Below, piece by piece: positions 44,413 to 53,188 of a stretch of 64,000 nucleotides of DNA. The stretch covers positions 53,141 through 117,140 of the forward strand of contig NZ_FUWR01000001.1 in the NCBI RefSeq assembly GCF_900167465.1, in the 5' to 3' direction. A program made the position numbers and the translations under genes. The stretch's first letter is position 1. Every line of letters starts with the position of its first letter. The notes under the pieces are model-generated. The model did no database searches, was not told the DNA's origin, and saw nothing but the letters and a program-made list of their open reading frames with translations. This stretch comes from Trichlorobacter thiogenes (lineage in GTDB: Bacteria; Desulfobacterota; Desulfuromonadia; Geobacterales; Pseudopelobacteraceae).

Positions 44413-46254
44413 CTATAAACCTTGCCTGATTTGATACATCTCCTCCAGATCCAACCCATTCTGCTCATAGTACTCCCGCTCCAACTCCTCCACGTAAAAA
44501 CGATCCAGACCGGCATTGGCCAGGAAATCCTCCCGTAGGACCGCGTTTTTCTCGGCGATGATGGTTGGCAGCAGGGACTGCAGATAGACCGCTTCCTTCT
44601 GTATGGTGGTAACCGTTTCCTGAAAGACGTGATCAGGCAGGTTTACAGCCAGTTTCTTGCGGGCCTTCAGCTCTTCAAGCACCTCGCGGCGCAGGACATC
44701 CTGCTCGGCCTTGGTAGCGTAGCTTGAATAGAAATTGCGCACCCGATGACGTACCAGCTCCAGCACCATCAGATAGAGTCGTTCTTCCTGATCAACCGCG
44801 ATCAAGCGTTTTTGAAGCTCTTCAATCCCTTGCATCTCTGCCTGAACCAGAGGCAGCCCCTCCAGCAGAATCGTCATTTTTGTCCGGCCAAAACGCCCCA
44901 AATACGGGTTATCAAACAGCTCTTTCGCAAACAGCTCTTCAAAACAGCCGGGGTGCAGGTTTTCAAAGGCAGCCCGATGCTCCAGCAGCCCCTGCAGCAT
45001 CTCTTCGGTTATCCGCACATTTTCCATAAAGGCCAGCTGCCCGATCAGCGACAGGGTGCTGTCCAGACGATCAAGATAGGTAATGACATAGGAAAAGCCT
45101 TCCAACAGGGCTGGATCAGCACCATCTCTGATTTTTTCATCACATTCACGACTAAAATCAAGCATCAGGTGATCAAAATGATGGTCACGTGCTGCTATGG
45201 CCCATTTTTTTGCCTTTATCAAAATCAACATATCGTCACGGTCAATAGAGCTGTCAATCTCACTCTGATGCAGGAAGAATCCTTCCAGAATCTGGCGGGT
45301 CTGGGCGATATAGTCGGCCTCTTCAGTGGCCTCCTTCAAATCACGCCCTTTTTTGAGCAGTTCATCCAACGTAAAAAAGAGAGCGCCGGGTATCTTGTTT
45401 CGCACGGAAAGCGCCTTCAATCGGTTCAAACGGGCATTTTCCAGGGTGCTGATCTCGCCCCTGGCAGTACAGCCAATCAAAATACTGCGGTACTCATCAA
45501 CAATCCGGCGGTTCAGGGGATGACGGTACATCACATCAATCCGCATCCGTTCCTGCTGGTAACGGTCGATCTGACGGGCAGTTGCCAGACTCGTTAAGCG
45601 GGCAAAATCATCGTCAGCAATCTTCTTGGAACGGAAATAGAGGGAACGGAACAGATCCCGGTAGGCCTTGTGATGGGTGTTGATCAGCTTGACAATAAAC
45701 AGTTGGGCGCCTTCATCCTGCAGCAGTGGGAACAGTTCATCAACCAGCAGATCATCCCGTTCTTCACCAACTGCCGGAGTCCGCTTCAGGGTCTTACCCA
45801 GCAGGCGGACCAACTCCTGCTGTTGCTCACCCAACTTACGGGAAAGTTTGGGAGAATGAACAGAAAAGAAGTAGTTACAAACCGCATTGCCCTCAAAAAA
45901 GACGGTATCATAGGATTGATGTCCGCTGGTTTGCTCACTGAAGTGGAGAGCGCCACCCTCCTCTTCAAGGCAGGCACCATTCATAACCAGACGGTTGATG
46001 ATCTCGGTCTTGGTCAGGTCAGAGGTTGGTTGTTCCACCCCGAACATATATTCGCAGAAATGGCCACCATTGCCTTCAAAACTGATCCCTTTTTGCCCCA
46101 GAATAAACTCATTGCCGGGTGAAAAGATCCTCAGCTCATCTTCTTCCTGAACAATATTAAAGAAGTAGCGTTGGTAGGCCTCAGTGCCAACCACCAACAC
46201 AAAGTACTCTATCCCGTTGGCCAACTGCCCGTGGAGGCGTATGTCCTTCTGCAT
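44413..46254 (-). CDS. Large cytoplasmic protein of unknown function
   Basis: 613 residues from ATG 46254, which has GGGGGA upstream (a start five codons earlier is possible). I do not recognise a characterised family; it may belong to a conserved Geobacter-type protein family. The first 140 residues are mixed alpha/beta (GIEYFVLVVGTEAYQRYFFN), the rest is mostly helical and very rich in charged residues, with no signal peptide, membrane segment, Cys cluster or nucleotide-binding loop. A run of Arg/Glu/Tyr-rich helices ends the protein (YVEELEREYYEQNGLDLEEMYQIRQ). It converges with the GGDEF-EAL gene; the next gene on its strand lies 55 bases upstream. Confidence 0.6.
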   Translation of the reverse strand: MQKDIRLHGQLANGIEYFVLVVGTEAYQRYFFNIVQEEDELRIFSPGNEFILGQKGISFEGNGGHFCEYMFGVEQPTSDLTKTEIINRLVMNGACLEEEGGALHFSEQTSGHQSYDTVFFEGNAVCNYFFSVHSPKLSRKLGEQQQELVRLLGKTLKRTPAVGEERDDLLVDELFPLLQDEGAQLFIVKLINTHHKAYRDLFRSLYFRSKKIADDDFARLTSLATARQIDRYQQERMRIDVMYRHPLNRRIVDEYRSILIGCTARGEISTLENARLNRLKALSVRNKIPGALFFTLDELLKKGRDLKEATEEADYIAQTRQILEGFFLHQSEIDSSIDRDDMLILIKAKKWAIAARDHHFDHLMLDFSRECDEKIRDGADPALLEGFSYVITYLDRLDSTLSLIGQLAFMENVRITEEMLQGLLEHRAAFENLHPGCFEELFAKELFDNPYLGRFGRTKMTILLEGLPLVQAEMQGIEELQKRLIAVDQEERLYLMVLELVRHRVRNFYSSYATKAEQDVLRREVLEELKARKKLAVNLPDHVFQETVTTIQKEAVYLQSLLPTIIAEKNAVLREDFLANAGLDRFYVEELEREYYEQNGLDLEEMYQIRQGL

Positions 46255-46309
46255 GATTCCCCCATCCAATTTCAGATCAAAAAGTCAGCACCCTGATACC
46301 GAATTGGCA

Positions 46310-47065
46310 CTACAGATCAATCACCATACCATCATAGGCAAACTCTACACCACCCGGCAATTTCTGCCCTTCTGCGTGACTCACCTCATGGGTCAGGTGG
46401 GTAAGTATCGTCCGCCTGACCTGCAACTGACGCATCGCAGCAATAGCCCCTTCAATATTAAAGTGAAAGGGATGCGATGACCAGCGCAGGCCGTCAATCA
46501 CTACTGTAACAACTCCCTGCAACAATGCAAGTGACGCAGACGGAATAGCGCTGCAATCGGTTAAATAGGCAAAAGAACCGATCCGGTAACCGCAGGAAAC
46601 ACCGGCACCATGTTCCAGCGGAATTGGAATAACCGGTAATCCGAATAGATCAAAAGGGCCGTTCATCGGATGAGGCTCCAGCAAGGGCGGGTGGGTCGCC
46701 CCTTCATCTTGCTGAAAAATATAGCCAAACCCTTTCTGCAAACGCTCCATGGTAGGCGGGCAGGCGTAGCAGGGAACCACCTGGCGATGCAGAAAATGAA
46801 ACCCGCGCAGATCATCAATGCCGTTCACATGGTCAGCATGGGCATGAGTAAACAGCACCGCGTCAATCTGGGACACTTCTACCCGTAACATCTGGCTGCG
46901 CAGGTCGGTGGAGGTATCCACCAGGATGTTTTTATTCCCATGACAAATCAGCAGCGATGCCCTGCTGCGACGATCACGGGGGTCGGAAGAACTGCAGACC
47001 GGACAGCTGCAGCCAACCATGGGAACCCCGGTAGAGGTTCCGCTGCCAAGGATAATTATCTTCAT
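46310..47065 (-). CDS. PhnP-like metallo-beta-lactamase-fold hydrolase
   Basis: 251 residues from ATG 47065 (the longer frame adds nine unsupported residues). N-terminus MKIIILGSGTSTGVPMVGCSCPVC is typical of PhnP-type phosphodiesterases, where the cysteines bind a structural zinc. The catalytic metal motif HAHADHVNGIDDL (HxHxDH) and a later LTHLTHEVSH histidine pair are present. No phosphonate genes are nearby, so the substrate (cyclic nucleotide or cyclic ribose phosphate in relatives) is open. Divergent from the glycosyltransferase. Confidence 0.85.
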   Translation of the reverse strand: MKIIILGSGTSTGVPMVGCSCPVCSSSDPRDRRSRASLLICHGNKNILVDTSTDLRSQMLRVEVSQIDAVLFTHAHADHVNGIDDLRGFHFLHRQVVPCYACPPTMERLQKGFGYIFQQDEGATHPPLLEPHPMNGPFDLFGLPVIPIPLEHGAGVSCGYRIGSFAYLTDCSAIPSASLALLQGVVTVVIDGLRWSSHPFHFNIEGAIAAMRQLQVRRTILTHLTHEVSHAEGQKLPGGVEFAYDGMVIDL

Positions 47066-47117
47066 AGGGGTGGCAGAATACCAGATGGCCAAGACACAGG
47101 CAAGGCGGTTTTCCCCC

Positions 47118-47146
47118 TTGCATCAGCCTGCATCAATCGCCATAAT
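47118..47146 (+). promoter_or_regulatory. Putative promoter of the glycosyltransferase gene
   Basis: TTGCAT, 17-base spacer, CATAAT. The -10 ends six bases before the ATG at 47153, so a normal start site would fall on the ATG itself, giving a leaderless mRNA. Confidence 0.4.
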
Positions 47147-47152
47147 GTCACC

Positions 47153-48169
47153 ATGCGTATTGCACTTTTCTGCCCCTTTTCCCAAGGCCCCACCAGAGGC
47201 AACATTACCAGCGTGCAGCGTATTGCCCGTCACCTGCAGATACATGGCCTCCAGACTGACCTGATATCCCTTGATGCAACTGATCTGCCCTTACGTCTGC
47301 AAAATCTGGTCGCAACGCCACCAACCCTGCTGCACGGTTTCCATGCCTTTCATGCCGGTCCACTGACCCGCACTACGGCCCAACAGCTTGGCCTGCCCTA
47401 CCTGATCACCCTGACCGGCAGCGATCTGTTTGACCCTGCCCTACGCGACCATACAGAAACCAAGCTGGCTCTCCACGACGCAGCAGCTGTCACCTGCTTT
47501 GATCCACTGGTTGCAGGGCTGGCTAAACAGGCCTTTCCACAGATATCCCCTAAACTGCACGTCATTCCCCAAGGGGTAGAGCCGTTTCAGGAGACGATAC
47601 CTGCTGAAAAACCCTCGAATAGTTTCGTAATCCTGTTGCCTGCTGCGCTACGACCGGTTAAAGGGATTGCCAGTGCCATTGAGCAGCTTACCCCGCTTGC
47701 CCTTGAACACCCCCGGATACAGCTTTGGATAGCAGGCGGCGAGCTTGACCAACAGTATGCCGCCACCATTCACGCACAGGCCGCAAAGCTGCCGTGGGTC
47801 AAGCTCCTGGGTGAGGTACCGCATCAATCGATGGGGGCACTCTATGCTGCAGCAGACCTTGTCCTGAACTGTTCACAGTTTGAAGGCGGCATGGCCAATG
47901 CCCTGCTGGAAGCGATGGTCATGGGTAAACCGGTGCTGGCCCGGGATGTGCCCGGCAACCGCTCACTGATCCGCCACGGAGAAACCGGCTGGCTGTTTCT
48001 GGATGGAGAGGAGTTACGCGACCTGATCAGCCAGCTTATGGCTCATCCGACGCTACGCACTACGGTTGCAGCTCAAGCACAGCAACATGTTCTGGCACAG
48101 TATTCTCCCCAACGGGAAGCAGATTTACTGACTCAGCTGTACCGATCTCTGCTACCTGCCCAGACGTGA
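47153..48169 (+). CDS. Family-4-type glycosyltransferase
   Basis: GT-B fold sugar transferase of 338 residues (ATG 47153, MRIALFCPFSQGPTRGN; the frame is open further upstream but reads out of the divergent gene). The N-domain shows HGFHAFHAGPLTRTTAQQLGLPYLITLTGSDLF; the C-domain has the nucleotide-sugar region LLPAALRPVKGIASAIEQL, a GEVPHQSMGALYAAADLVLNCSQFEGG segment with the E-x7-E-like motif FEGGMANALLEAMVMGKPVLA. No recognisable Shine-Dalgarno sequence. Acceptor unknown; no polysaccharide cluster adjoins. Confidence 0.82.
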   Translation: MRIALFCPFSQGPTRGNITSVQRIARHLQIHGLQTDLISLDATDLPLRLQNLVATPPTLLHGFHAFHAGPLTRTTAQQLGLPYLITLTGSDLFDPALRDHTETKLALHDAAAVTCFDPLVAGLAKQAFPQISPKLHVIPQGVEPFQETIPAEKPSNSFVILLPAALRPVKGIASAIEQLTPLALEHPRIQLWIAGGELDQQYAATIHAQAAKLPWVKLLGEVPHQSMGALYAAADLVLNCSQFEGGMANALLEAMVMGKPVLARDVPGNRSLIRHGETGWLFLDGEELRDLISQLMAHPTLRTTVAAQAQQHVLAQYSPQREADLLTQLYRSLLPAQT

Positions 48170-48183
48170 GACAACATAAATTA

Positions 48184-48210
48184 AAACGGGGAGCACAAGG
48201 CTCCCCGTTT
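48184..48210. terminator. Bidirectional intrinsic terminator
   Basis: AAACGGGGAGC and GCTCCCCGTTT form an 11 bp stem with a five-base loop, between the stops of two convergent genes. T/A tracts flank the GC stem on both strands, so it can serve both genes. Confidence 0.8.
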
Positions 48211-48237
48211 CGGTTCATATTCGATGGTCTTTAAATC

Positions 48238-49032
48238 TTAGAAGTTGATATCCAGCTGGGTGGTGAAGGCAGGCTTGCCGCCAGGCAGGTCGCCAGCACC
48301 AGAGGGCTTGTAGAAGGGGTTGAAGAATACCGTGCCAACCAGCAGCGACACGTTCTTGCTGAATGCCCAAGAGCCACCTACAGATAGCGCTCCGTTGGCA
48401 TTGTTGCCACTCATATAATCTACGGCCAGCCAGAGTTTGTCTGAAATTTCAGTCATGGACCGATCCCAGGATGCCAACATTCCAACGTTATTATTGTCGG
48501 GGTTAAACCCTGTTGCCAAAGCACGTTTAGCTCCATAATAACCGCCAGCTGAGAGTCGACCGATCACCGGCAGGGTCTTGCCTACCAGACCATAGACAAT
48601 ATTCTGCCGCGTAGAAACAGCAAATTCAGGCTTGTCGAAGGTACCCATATTATAGATACCTACTGCGAATGCAGGCATTCCCTTAATGCCAAAGGCGTCT
48701 TCAGGTGTCCCCATCTTGGCATTAAAATAGATTGGGTGTGCATCATAGGCATTATCGTTTTGCAAACTAGTGGTCAGATAATCAACTCCGATCTCAAGCT
48801 TCAAATTTTCAAAGGGAGAAACTCCAACTGTTACACCAGCATCATAGTAATTGGGACCCGCATCTGCCTTGGATGAAAATCTACCATAATAATCGATACC
48901 AAAGTTAACTTCTTTAAACCCTTTCACATCAGGGGATGGAATCCAGACCTGAGTGGATGGTGTTGCCAGGGCTGCTGATGCACAGGTAAGGGTCAGGGCT
49001 GCTGCCAGGATCATGCTGCGAACTGATTTCAT
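48238..49032 (-). CDS. Outer membrane beta-barrel protein
   Basis: 264 residues from ATG 49032 with AGGAGG upstream. A signal peptide (MKSVRSMILAAALTLTCASAALA, cleavage after ALA) is followed by alternating beta-strand sequence with many Tyr/Phe/Gly/Asn residues (VNFGIDYYGRF, LKLEIGVDYLTTSL, LWLAVDYMSGNN, VSLLVGTVFFNP) and a terminal aromatic (LDINF), as in small outer membrane barrels. No specific family recognised. Its upstream region is long (about 250 bases shared with the divergent aldolase gene). Confidence 0.72.
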   Translation of the reverse strand: MKSVRSMILAAALTLTCASAALATPSTQVWIPSPDVKGFKEVNFGIDYYGRFSSKADAGPNYYDAGVTVGVSPFENLKLEIGVDYLTTSLQNDNAYDAHPIYFNAKMGTPEDAFGIKGMPAFAVGIYNMGTFDKPEFAVSTRQNIVYGLVGKTLPVIGRLSAGGYYGAKRALATGFNPDNNNVGMLASWDRSMTEISDKLWLAVDYMSGNNANGALSVGGSWAFSKNVSLLVGTVFFNPFYKPSGAGDLPGGKPAFTTQLDINF

Positions 49033-49281
49033 AATTATTCCTCCTATGGGATGATTGGCACCTGCGTAAAGCGGTTTTAAATGCGCCGTTATTGACATTG
49101 CTGTAACAGTAAGCGTGCCAACAATGAGCACAAATTCAGTTGCAGTTATTTTGCATTTGATTACAATGTGTTACAAACAAGATCAATGAGGACCTGATGC
49201 ACTTAAACGCACTGCGTCCGGCAGATGTGATTATTAATTCATCAATTGATGCTGCAATCTGCATCAGTTTGGAGGCATACC
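49033..49281. other. Intergenic region between OMP and aldolase genes
   Basis: About 250 bases between divergent starts. On the minus strand a TTGGCACG-like -24 element is visible around 49110-49120, but the -12 position reads GT instead of GC. The plus strand has TTGCAT / CAATGT like boxes near 49150-49175. Nothing here is strong enough for a firm promoter call, and no RNA gene is visible. Confidence 0.3.
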
Positions 49282-50331
49282 GTGCCCAACTATCTTGCAT
49301 TTGCCAGTGACAACTACGCCGGGGTCTGCCCAGAGGCCTGGCAGGCCATGGCAGAGGCTAATTCCGGCTTTGTCAGCTCCTATGGTGACGATCCCTGGAC
49401 CGCTCAAGCCTGCAGCCTGATTCGGGATACCTTTGAAACCGACTGTCAGGTGTTTTTCGTCTTTAACGGCACAGCAGCCAACTCACTGGCCCTGGCCTCG
49501 CTCTGCCAGTCCTACCACAGTGTGATCTGCCATGAGCTGGCCCATATTGAAACGGATGAATGCGGAGCCCCTGAGTTTTTCTCCAACGGCACCAAGATCC
49601 TGCCTGCCCCAGGGGCCGACGGCAAACTTGACCTTACTGCTGTCGAGCATCTGATTACACGGCGCTCTGACATCCACTATCCCAAACCACGGGTACTCTG
49701 CCTGACACAGGCCACAGAATTGGGCACCGTCTACAGCCCGACAGAGGTGGCTGCAGCAGGTGCATTTGCCAGACAGCATGGGCTGCGCCTGCAGATGGAT
49801 GGCGCCCGTTTTGCCAATGCCGTTGCCTCATTGGGCTGTCACCCTGGCGATATCAGCTGGCGGGCAGGGGTAGATGTTCTCTGTCTGGGTGGCGCAAAAA
49901 ACGGCATGGCTGTGGGAGAGGCGGTTGTTTTCTTCAAGAAAGATCTGGCGGAAGAGTTTGATTATCGCTGTAAACAGGCCGGACAGCTAGCCTCAAAGAT
50001 GCGCTTTCTGGCAGCGCCATGGAGCGGGATGCTGCGAAATAATGCATGGCTCAAACGGGCAACCCACGCAAATCACTGCGCCCAAATTCTGGCAGAGCAG
50101 CTTCTGGGGATACCACAGGTAGAGCTTATGTTTCCGGTTCAGGCCAATGCAGTCTTTGTCAGCATACCGCAGGTCTTGATCGAATCGCTGCATCGGCTGG
50201 GATGGCATTTCTACAGTTTTATCGGAGCAGGAGGTGCCCGTCTGATGTGTTCATGGGCAACCGAGCAGAGCGATATTGAGGCGTTGGTGGGGGATATTAC
50301 ACGTCTGGCTGCAAAAAACAGAGGATGTTAG
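49282..50331 (+). CDS. Low-specificity L-threonine aldolase family enzyme
   Basis: PLP enzyme that cleaves L-threonine or allo-threonine to glycine and acetaldehyde. 349 residues from GTG 49282 with GGAGG at good spacing (a longer frame lacks a site). Family signs: FASDNYAGVCPEAWQAM, FVFNGTAANSLAL, the Asp in QMDGARFANAVA and the PLP-binding Lys in LCLGGAKNGMAVGEAV. Normal length. Stand-alone gene, followed by an inverted-repeat element. Confidence 0.9.
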   Translation: MPNYLAFASDNYAGVCPEAWQAMAEANSGFVSSYGDDPWTAQACSLIRDTFETDCQVFFVFNGTAANSLALASLCQSYHSVICHELAHIETDECGAPEFFSNGTKILPAPGADGKLDLTAVEHLITRRSDIHYPKPRVLCLTQATELGTVYSPTEVAAAGAFARQHGLRLQMDGARFANAVASLGCHPGDISWRAGVDVLCLGGAKNGMAVGEAVVFFKKDLAEEFDYRCKQAGQLASKMRFLAAPWSGMLRNNAWLKRATHANHCAQILAEQLLGIPQVELMFPVQANAVFVSIPQVLIESLHRLGWHFYSFIGAGGARLMCSWATEQSDIEALVGDITRLAAKNRGC

Positions 50332-50406
50332 GAACGAGGATTTTTTGTACTGAGTGTGACAAGACATTTTGAAAATTGGTGTGCTCAGTACAAAAAAGAC
50401 CGTTCC
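50331..50406. repeat. Inverted-repeat element between aldolase and cheW
   Basis: A 76-base element with outer repeat GGAACG/CGTTCC and a 14 bp inner stem TTTTTTGTACTGAG / CTCAGTACAAAAAA, with a small ATTTTGAAAAT palindrome at its centre. T precedes and A follows the stem on both strands, the opposite of an intrinsic terminator, so it looks more like a small mobile or dispersed repeat. It overlaps the aldolase stop codon. Confidence 0.55.
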
Positions 50407-50409
50407 GTT

Positions 50410-50820
50410 CTAGCGGGCCATGGCGGCTGAGATCTCCTGAATTAACTCCACCGCATCCAGCAGTTCCGCCTTTGTGTCAGACGTCATCAGCCAGGTGCCA
50501 TAGCTGTCCTGCTCAAGCCTGACCGGTGCTTCCAGCATGACGCTGGAAATCTGGCCAACCTGTAGTGCCAGTCCCCCCAGACGCTGGTCCAGTACCACCA
50601 GTTTCTCCGGTGCCGGTTCCGGTTCTTCCCCCAGATACCAGGCAAGGTCTATCACGGCTGCCACCACCCCGGCAGAGCGGGTAGCACCAAGACACCAGAC
50701 CGGGGCGCGGGGTACCGGTGACAGGGTTCGTAGCTCACTGACCTCTGCCACCTGTTCAAGCGCTAGTGCGTATCTTCTGCTACCGGCCTGCATCAGTAGG
50801 AAACGACGCACCTCACTCAT
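50410..50820 (-). CDS. cheW: CheW-like coupling protein
   Basis: 136 residues with a single CheW-like SH3-type fold: [26 protein letters not shown], then [28 protein letters not shown] (the CheW core normally reads G..RG.vlpVIDL, here diverged), and [25 protein letters not shown]. It would couple the adjacent receptor to a CheA encoded elsewhere. Overlaps the receptor gene stop by four bases. Confidence 0.8.
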   Translation of the reverse strand: MSEVRRFLLMQAGSRRYALALEQVAEVSELRTLSPVPRAPVWCLGATRSAGVVAAVIDLAWYLGEEPEPAPEKLVVLDQRLGGLALQVGQISSVMLEAPVRLEQDSYGTWLMTSDTKAELLDAVELIQEISAAMAR

Positions 50821-52103
50821 GCTGTTTCCACCAGTTCAACCGGCTCTTCCAACGTAAAACGCCGCACAAGTCGCTCCAGCTCATCGGCCAGCTGAGTCAA
50901 CTCTCTGGTTGCCAGGGCCATATCCTGCATGGCAGCCAGCTGTTCTTCCGTTGCAGCCGAGACCTCTTCCGTGGCAGCGGCATTATCATCAGCCACCTTG
51001 GCGATCTCATCAACGGCATGTACCATCTTGCCGGAACTCTCAAGCTGCATCTGGGAGAGGTCGGCAATGCTGTTGGCCCGTCGCTCGGTCTCCTGCACAC
51101 TGGCGATAATCTCAGCAAAGGCACCCGCCGTAATATCAACATTCTTTTTACCCTCACGGATAGTGCGGGAACTTTCCAACAGACTTTCATGTACCTTCTG
51201 GCTCTCATCCCGCAGAGTCACGATCAGGTCGGTAATCTCTCCGGCAGAATGAGAGGTGCTGTCAGCCAGTTTCCGCACCTCATCTGCCACCACAGCAAAG
51301 CCTTTACCGTACTCACCGGCCCGCACCGCCTCAATCGAGGCATTCAGGGCCAGCAGATTGGTCTGACGGGCCACCTCTCCAATAAAATCAGCAACCTTGC
51401 CCACCCGCTGCAGGCGCGTATTCAGCTGATCAAAACGGGCGCTAAGCGTCTCAATTCGTTCAAAAAAATCCTTCATCAGCAGCAGGGCATCACCGGCCAG
51501 ATCAGAACCACGTTGGGCGGTCTGGCTGGTTTCACGGGCACAGCGGGAGCTTTCCCGCGCCCTGGATGCAATCAGCTCGATCGAGATGGCGGTTTCCTTG
51601 ATAATACGGGAGCTACGCTCCACCAGTTCAGCCTGGGTCTCAGCGCCATGGGAGATCTGCTCAATGGCCCGGGCCACCTCTTCAGTAGAGGCGCTGATCT
51701 CCACGGCGGTACCGTTAATCTCCTTGGAGGCCCCTGCCAGTTTCGCTGAGCTGCCACGGATATGCCCCACCAGATCCCGCAGATTCTGAATCATCTGGTT
51801 AATGGCAGCGGTCAGTTCATGGGTTTCATCCGGCATACTGGTGGGTGGCAGCTGAATATCACAGGAGAGATCCCCCTGGCTGACCTCATGGGCAGATTCC
51901 GTCAGCATACTGATATTGCGGGCAAATCTTCGTGAAAAAAGCCAGCCCATGATCAGCCCCACCGTCAGGGCCACCACGATGGTCAAAAACTGGGTAACTC
52001 CGGGAGAATAACCCAGTGCCGATACAACCGGCGGTGCAAAGGCCACCACTGCCACAACGGCAACAAAGCCGAGGATAAATTTATACCCCAAGGGTACCCG
52101 CAT
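50817..52103 (-). CDS. Methyl-accepting chemotaxis protein with minimal periplasmic part
   Basis: 428 residues from the second of two close ATGs (52103), which has GAGGAG six bases upstream. Two transmembrane helices (about 8-28 and 36-56) are separated by only a few residues, so there is almost no periplasmic sensor domain. A HAMP-like region (about 57-105) and a long coiled coil with the tip [46 protein letters not shown] follow. Sensing of membrane or cytoplasmic state is inferred. Located between cheR and cheW, 10 bases after the cheR stop. Confidence 0.9.
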   Translation of the reverse strand: MRVPLGYKFILGFVAVVAVVAFAPPVVSALGYSPGVTQFLTIVVALTVGLIMGWLFSRRFARNISMLTESAHEVSQGDLSCDIQLPPTSMPDETHELTAAINQMIQNLRDLVGHIRGSSAKLAGASKEINGTAVEISASTEEVARAIEQISHGAETQAELVERSSRIIKETAISIELIASRARESSRCARETSQTAQRGSDLAGDALLLMKDFFERIETLSARFDQLNTRLQRVGKVADFIGEVARQTNLLALNASIEAVRAGEYGKGFAVVADEVRKLADSTSHSAGEITDLIVTLRDESQKVHESLLESSRTIREGKKNVDITAGAFAEIIASVQETERRANSIADLSQMQLESSGKMVHAVDEIAKVADDNAAATEEVSAATEEQLAAMQDMALATRELTQLADELERLVRRFTLEEPVELVETA

Positions 52104-52113
52104 GGTCATCTCC

Positions 52114-52962
52114 TCATCTGCGAGAGTAAATTCTTTCTGTTGGATCAAGGGTGGCAAACCTGGCCCGCAAAGGAGCCGGCATGCTTTCTGATTTGCCGAG
52201 TACCAGTATACCATCCTGCGGCAAAATATCCGCAAGCGCCTGCAGAATTTTTTCCTGGGCCGGACGATTAAAGTAAATCAGGGTGTTACGACACAGCACC
52301 AGGTCTGCCTGAGGGTAGTCAGCAACCAGTTGCAGGTCCATCTGCCTGAACCGGACCAACTGCTGCACTGCAGGGCAAAGTTTGAAGGAACCATCCTGCT
52401 CTGTAAAAAACCGCTCTCTACGTGCAGCAGAGACACCACGCAGCGTTGGATCTGCGTCATACAGTGCCTGTTCTGCCTGAGCCAGCGTACGACGGTCGAT
52501 ATCCGTTGCCAGAATCTCAAACTGCTCCCCCGCCACCTGCTCACCAAATGATTCTACAAGCAGTATGGCCAGAGAATACGGTTCTTCTCCGGCAGAACAA
52601 CCGACACTCCAGATCCGCAGCGGACGACCAGCAGTGCGCTGCACAAGCGCAGGCAGCACGACCGTTTGTAACGTTTCAAACAGGGTGGGATTCCTGAAAA
52701 ACTGGCTAACATGAATTGACAGTGACGTAACCAGCCGCTCCCGCTCTCCGGCATCTTGCTGAAGATAGCGCAGATACTGTTCTACATCCAGACAGCCACT
52801 GCGCCTGATCCGGGCAACAACACGCCTCTTGACACAGGATTCTTTATAGGCATCGAACAGTGGCAGGCCGGTCTGTTGAGCCAGCAGCACAAGGATTGCC
52901 TCGAGCTGGTCACAACTTAGTTCCGGTTGGGCTACCTGTTCTCCAAACAGCTCCATCAGCAC
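52114..52962 (-). CDS. cheR: Chemotaxis methyltransferase CheR
   Basis: Methylates glutamates of chemoreceptors using S-adenosylmethionine. 282 residues: N-terminal helical domain ([22 protein letters not shown], then [14 protein letters not shown]), SAM-binding loop [32 protein letters not shown] and the characteristic [20 protein letters not shown]. No pentapeptide-binding partner CheB is next to it. First gene of the cheR-mcp-cheW unit. Confidence 0.95.
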   Translation of the reverse strand: MLMELFGEQVAQPELSCDQLEAILVLLAQQTGLPLFDAYKESCVKRRVVARIRRSGCLDVEQYLRYLQQDAGERERLVTSLSIHVSQFFRNPTLFETLQTVVLPALVQRTAGRPLRIWSVGCSAGEEPYSLAILLVESFGEQVAGEQFEILATDIDRRTLAQAEQALYDADPTLRGVSAARRERFFTEQDGSFKLCPAVQQLVRFRQMDLQLVADYPQADLVLCRNTLIYFNRPAQEKILQALADILPQDGILVLGKSESMPAPLRARFATLDPTERIYSRR

Positions 52963-52975
52963 TCCATCCGAGATA

Positions 52976-53124
52976 CTAGCAGGTTGTGAAAAACGTTATG
53001 AGGAAGCACGGCTACAAGGCGCACGGAGCGCAGCGGCTGAGGCATAACAGACAGTTAGACGAAGAAGCGAGCACCGCGCAACGCCGTAGACGGGCTCCAC
53101 AATAGTTTTTCAACAGCCTGCTAG
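52976..53124. repeat. MITE-like element upstream of cheR
   Basis: 149 bases bounded by imperfect inverted ends CTAGCAGGTTGTGAAAAAC and GTTTTTCAACAGCCTGCTAG-like sequence (53105-53124). The interior is G+C rich and partly self-complementary (ACGGCTACAAGGCG near 53008, CGCCGTAGACGG near 53082), with no ORF. CAGGCTGTTGAAAAA ends are typical of dispersed non-coding repeats in Geobacter-like genomes. It sits between cheR and an unrelated gene. Confidence 0.6.
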
Positions 53125-53188
53125 TGGTGAAAAGCTTGATCACTGTTGTACCATGCAGTATCCTCACTCGCAACTGGACTGAATGATT

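Noticed and set aside
44746..45597. 283-codon plus-strand frame opposite the 613-residue protein
   Set aside because: Considered because the minus-strand gene is itself unknown, but the translation is Gln/His/Phe-rich, typical of an antisense shadow, whereas the minus-strand gene has a ribosome site and normal composition.
49105..49125. Sigma-54-like TTGGCACG box upstream of the outer membrane protein
   Set aside because: The -24 part is good but the -12 position reads GT instead of the required GC, so it was not listed as a promoter.
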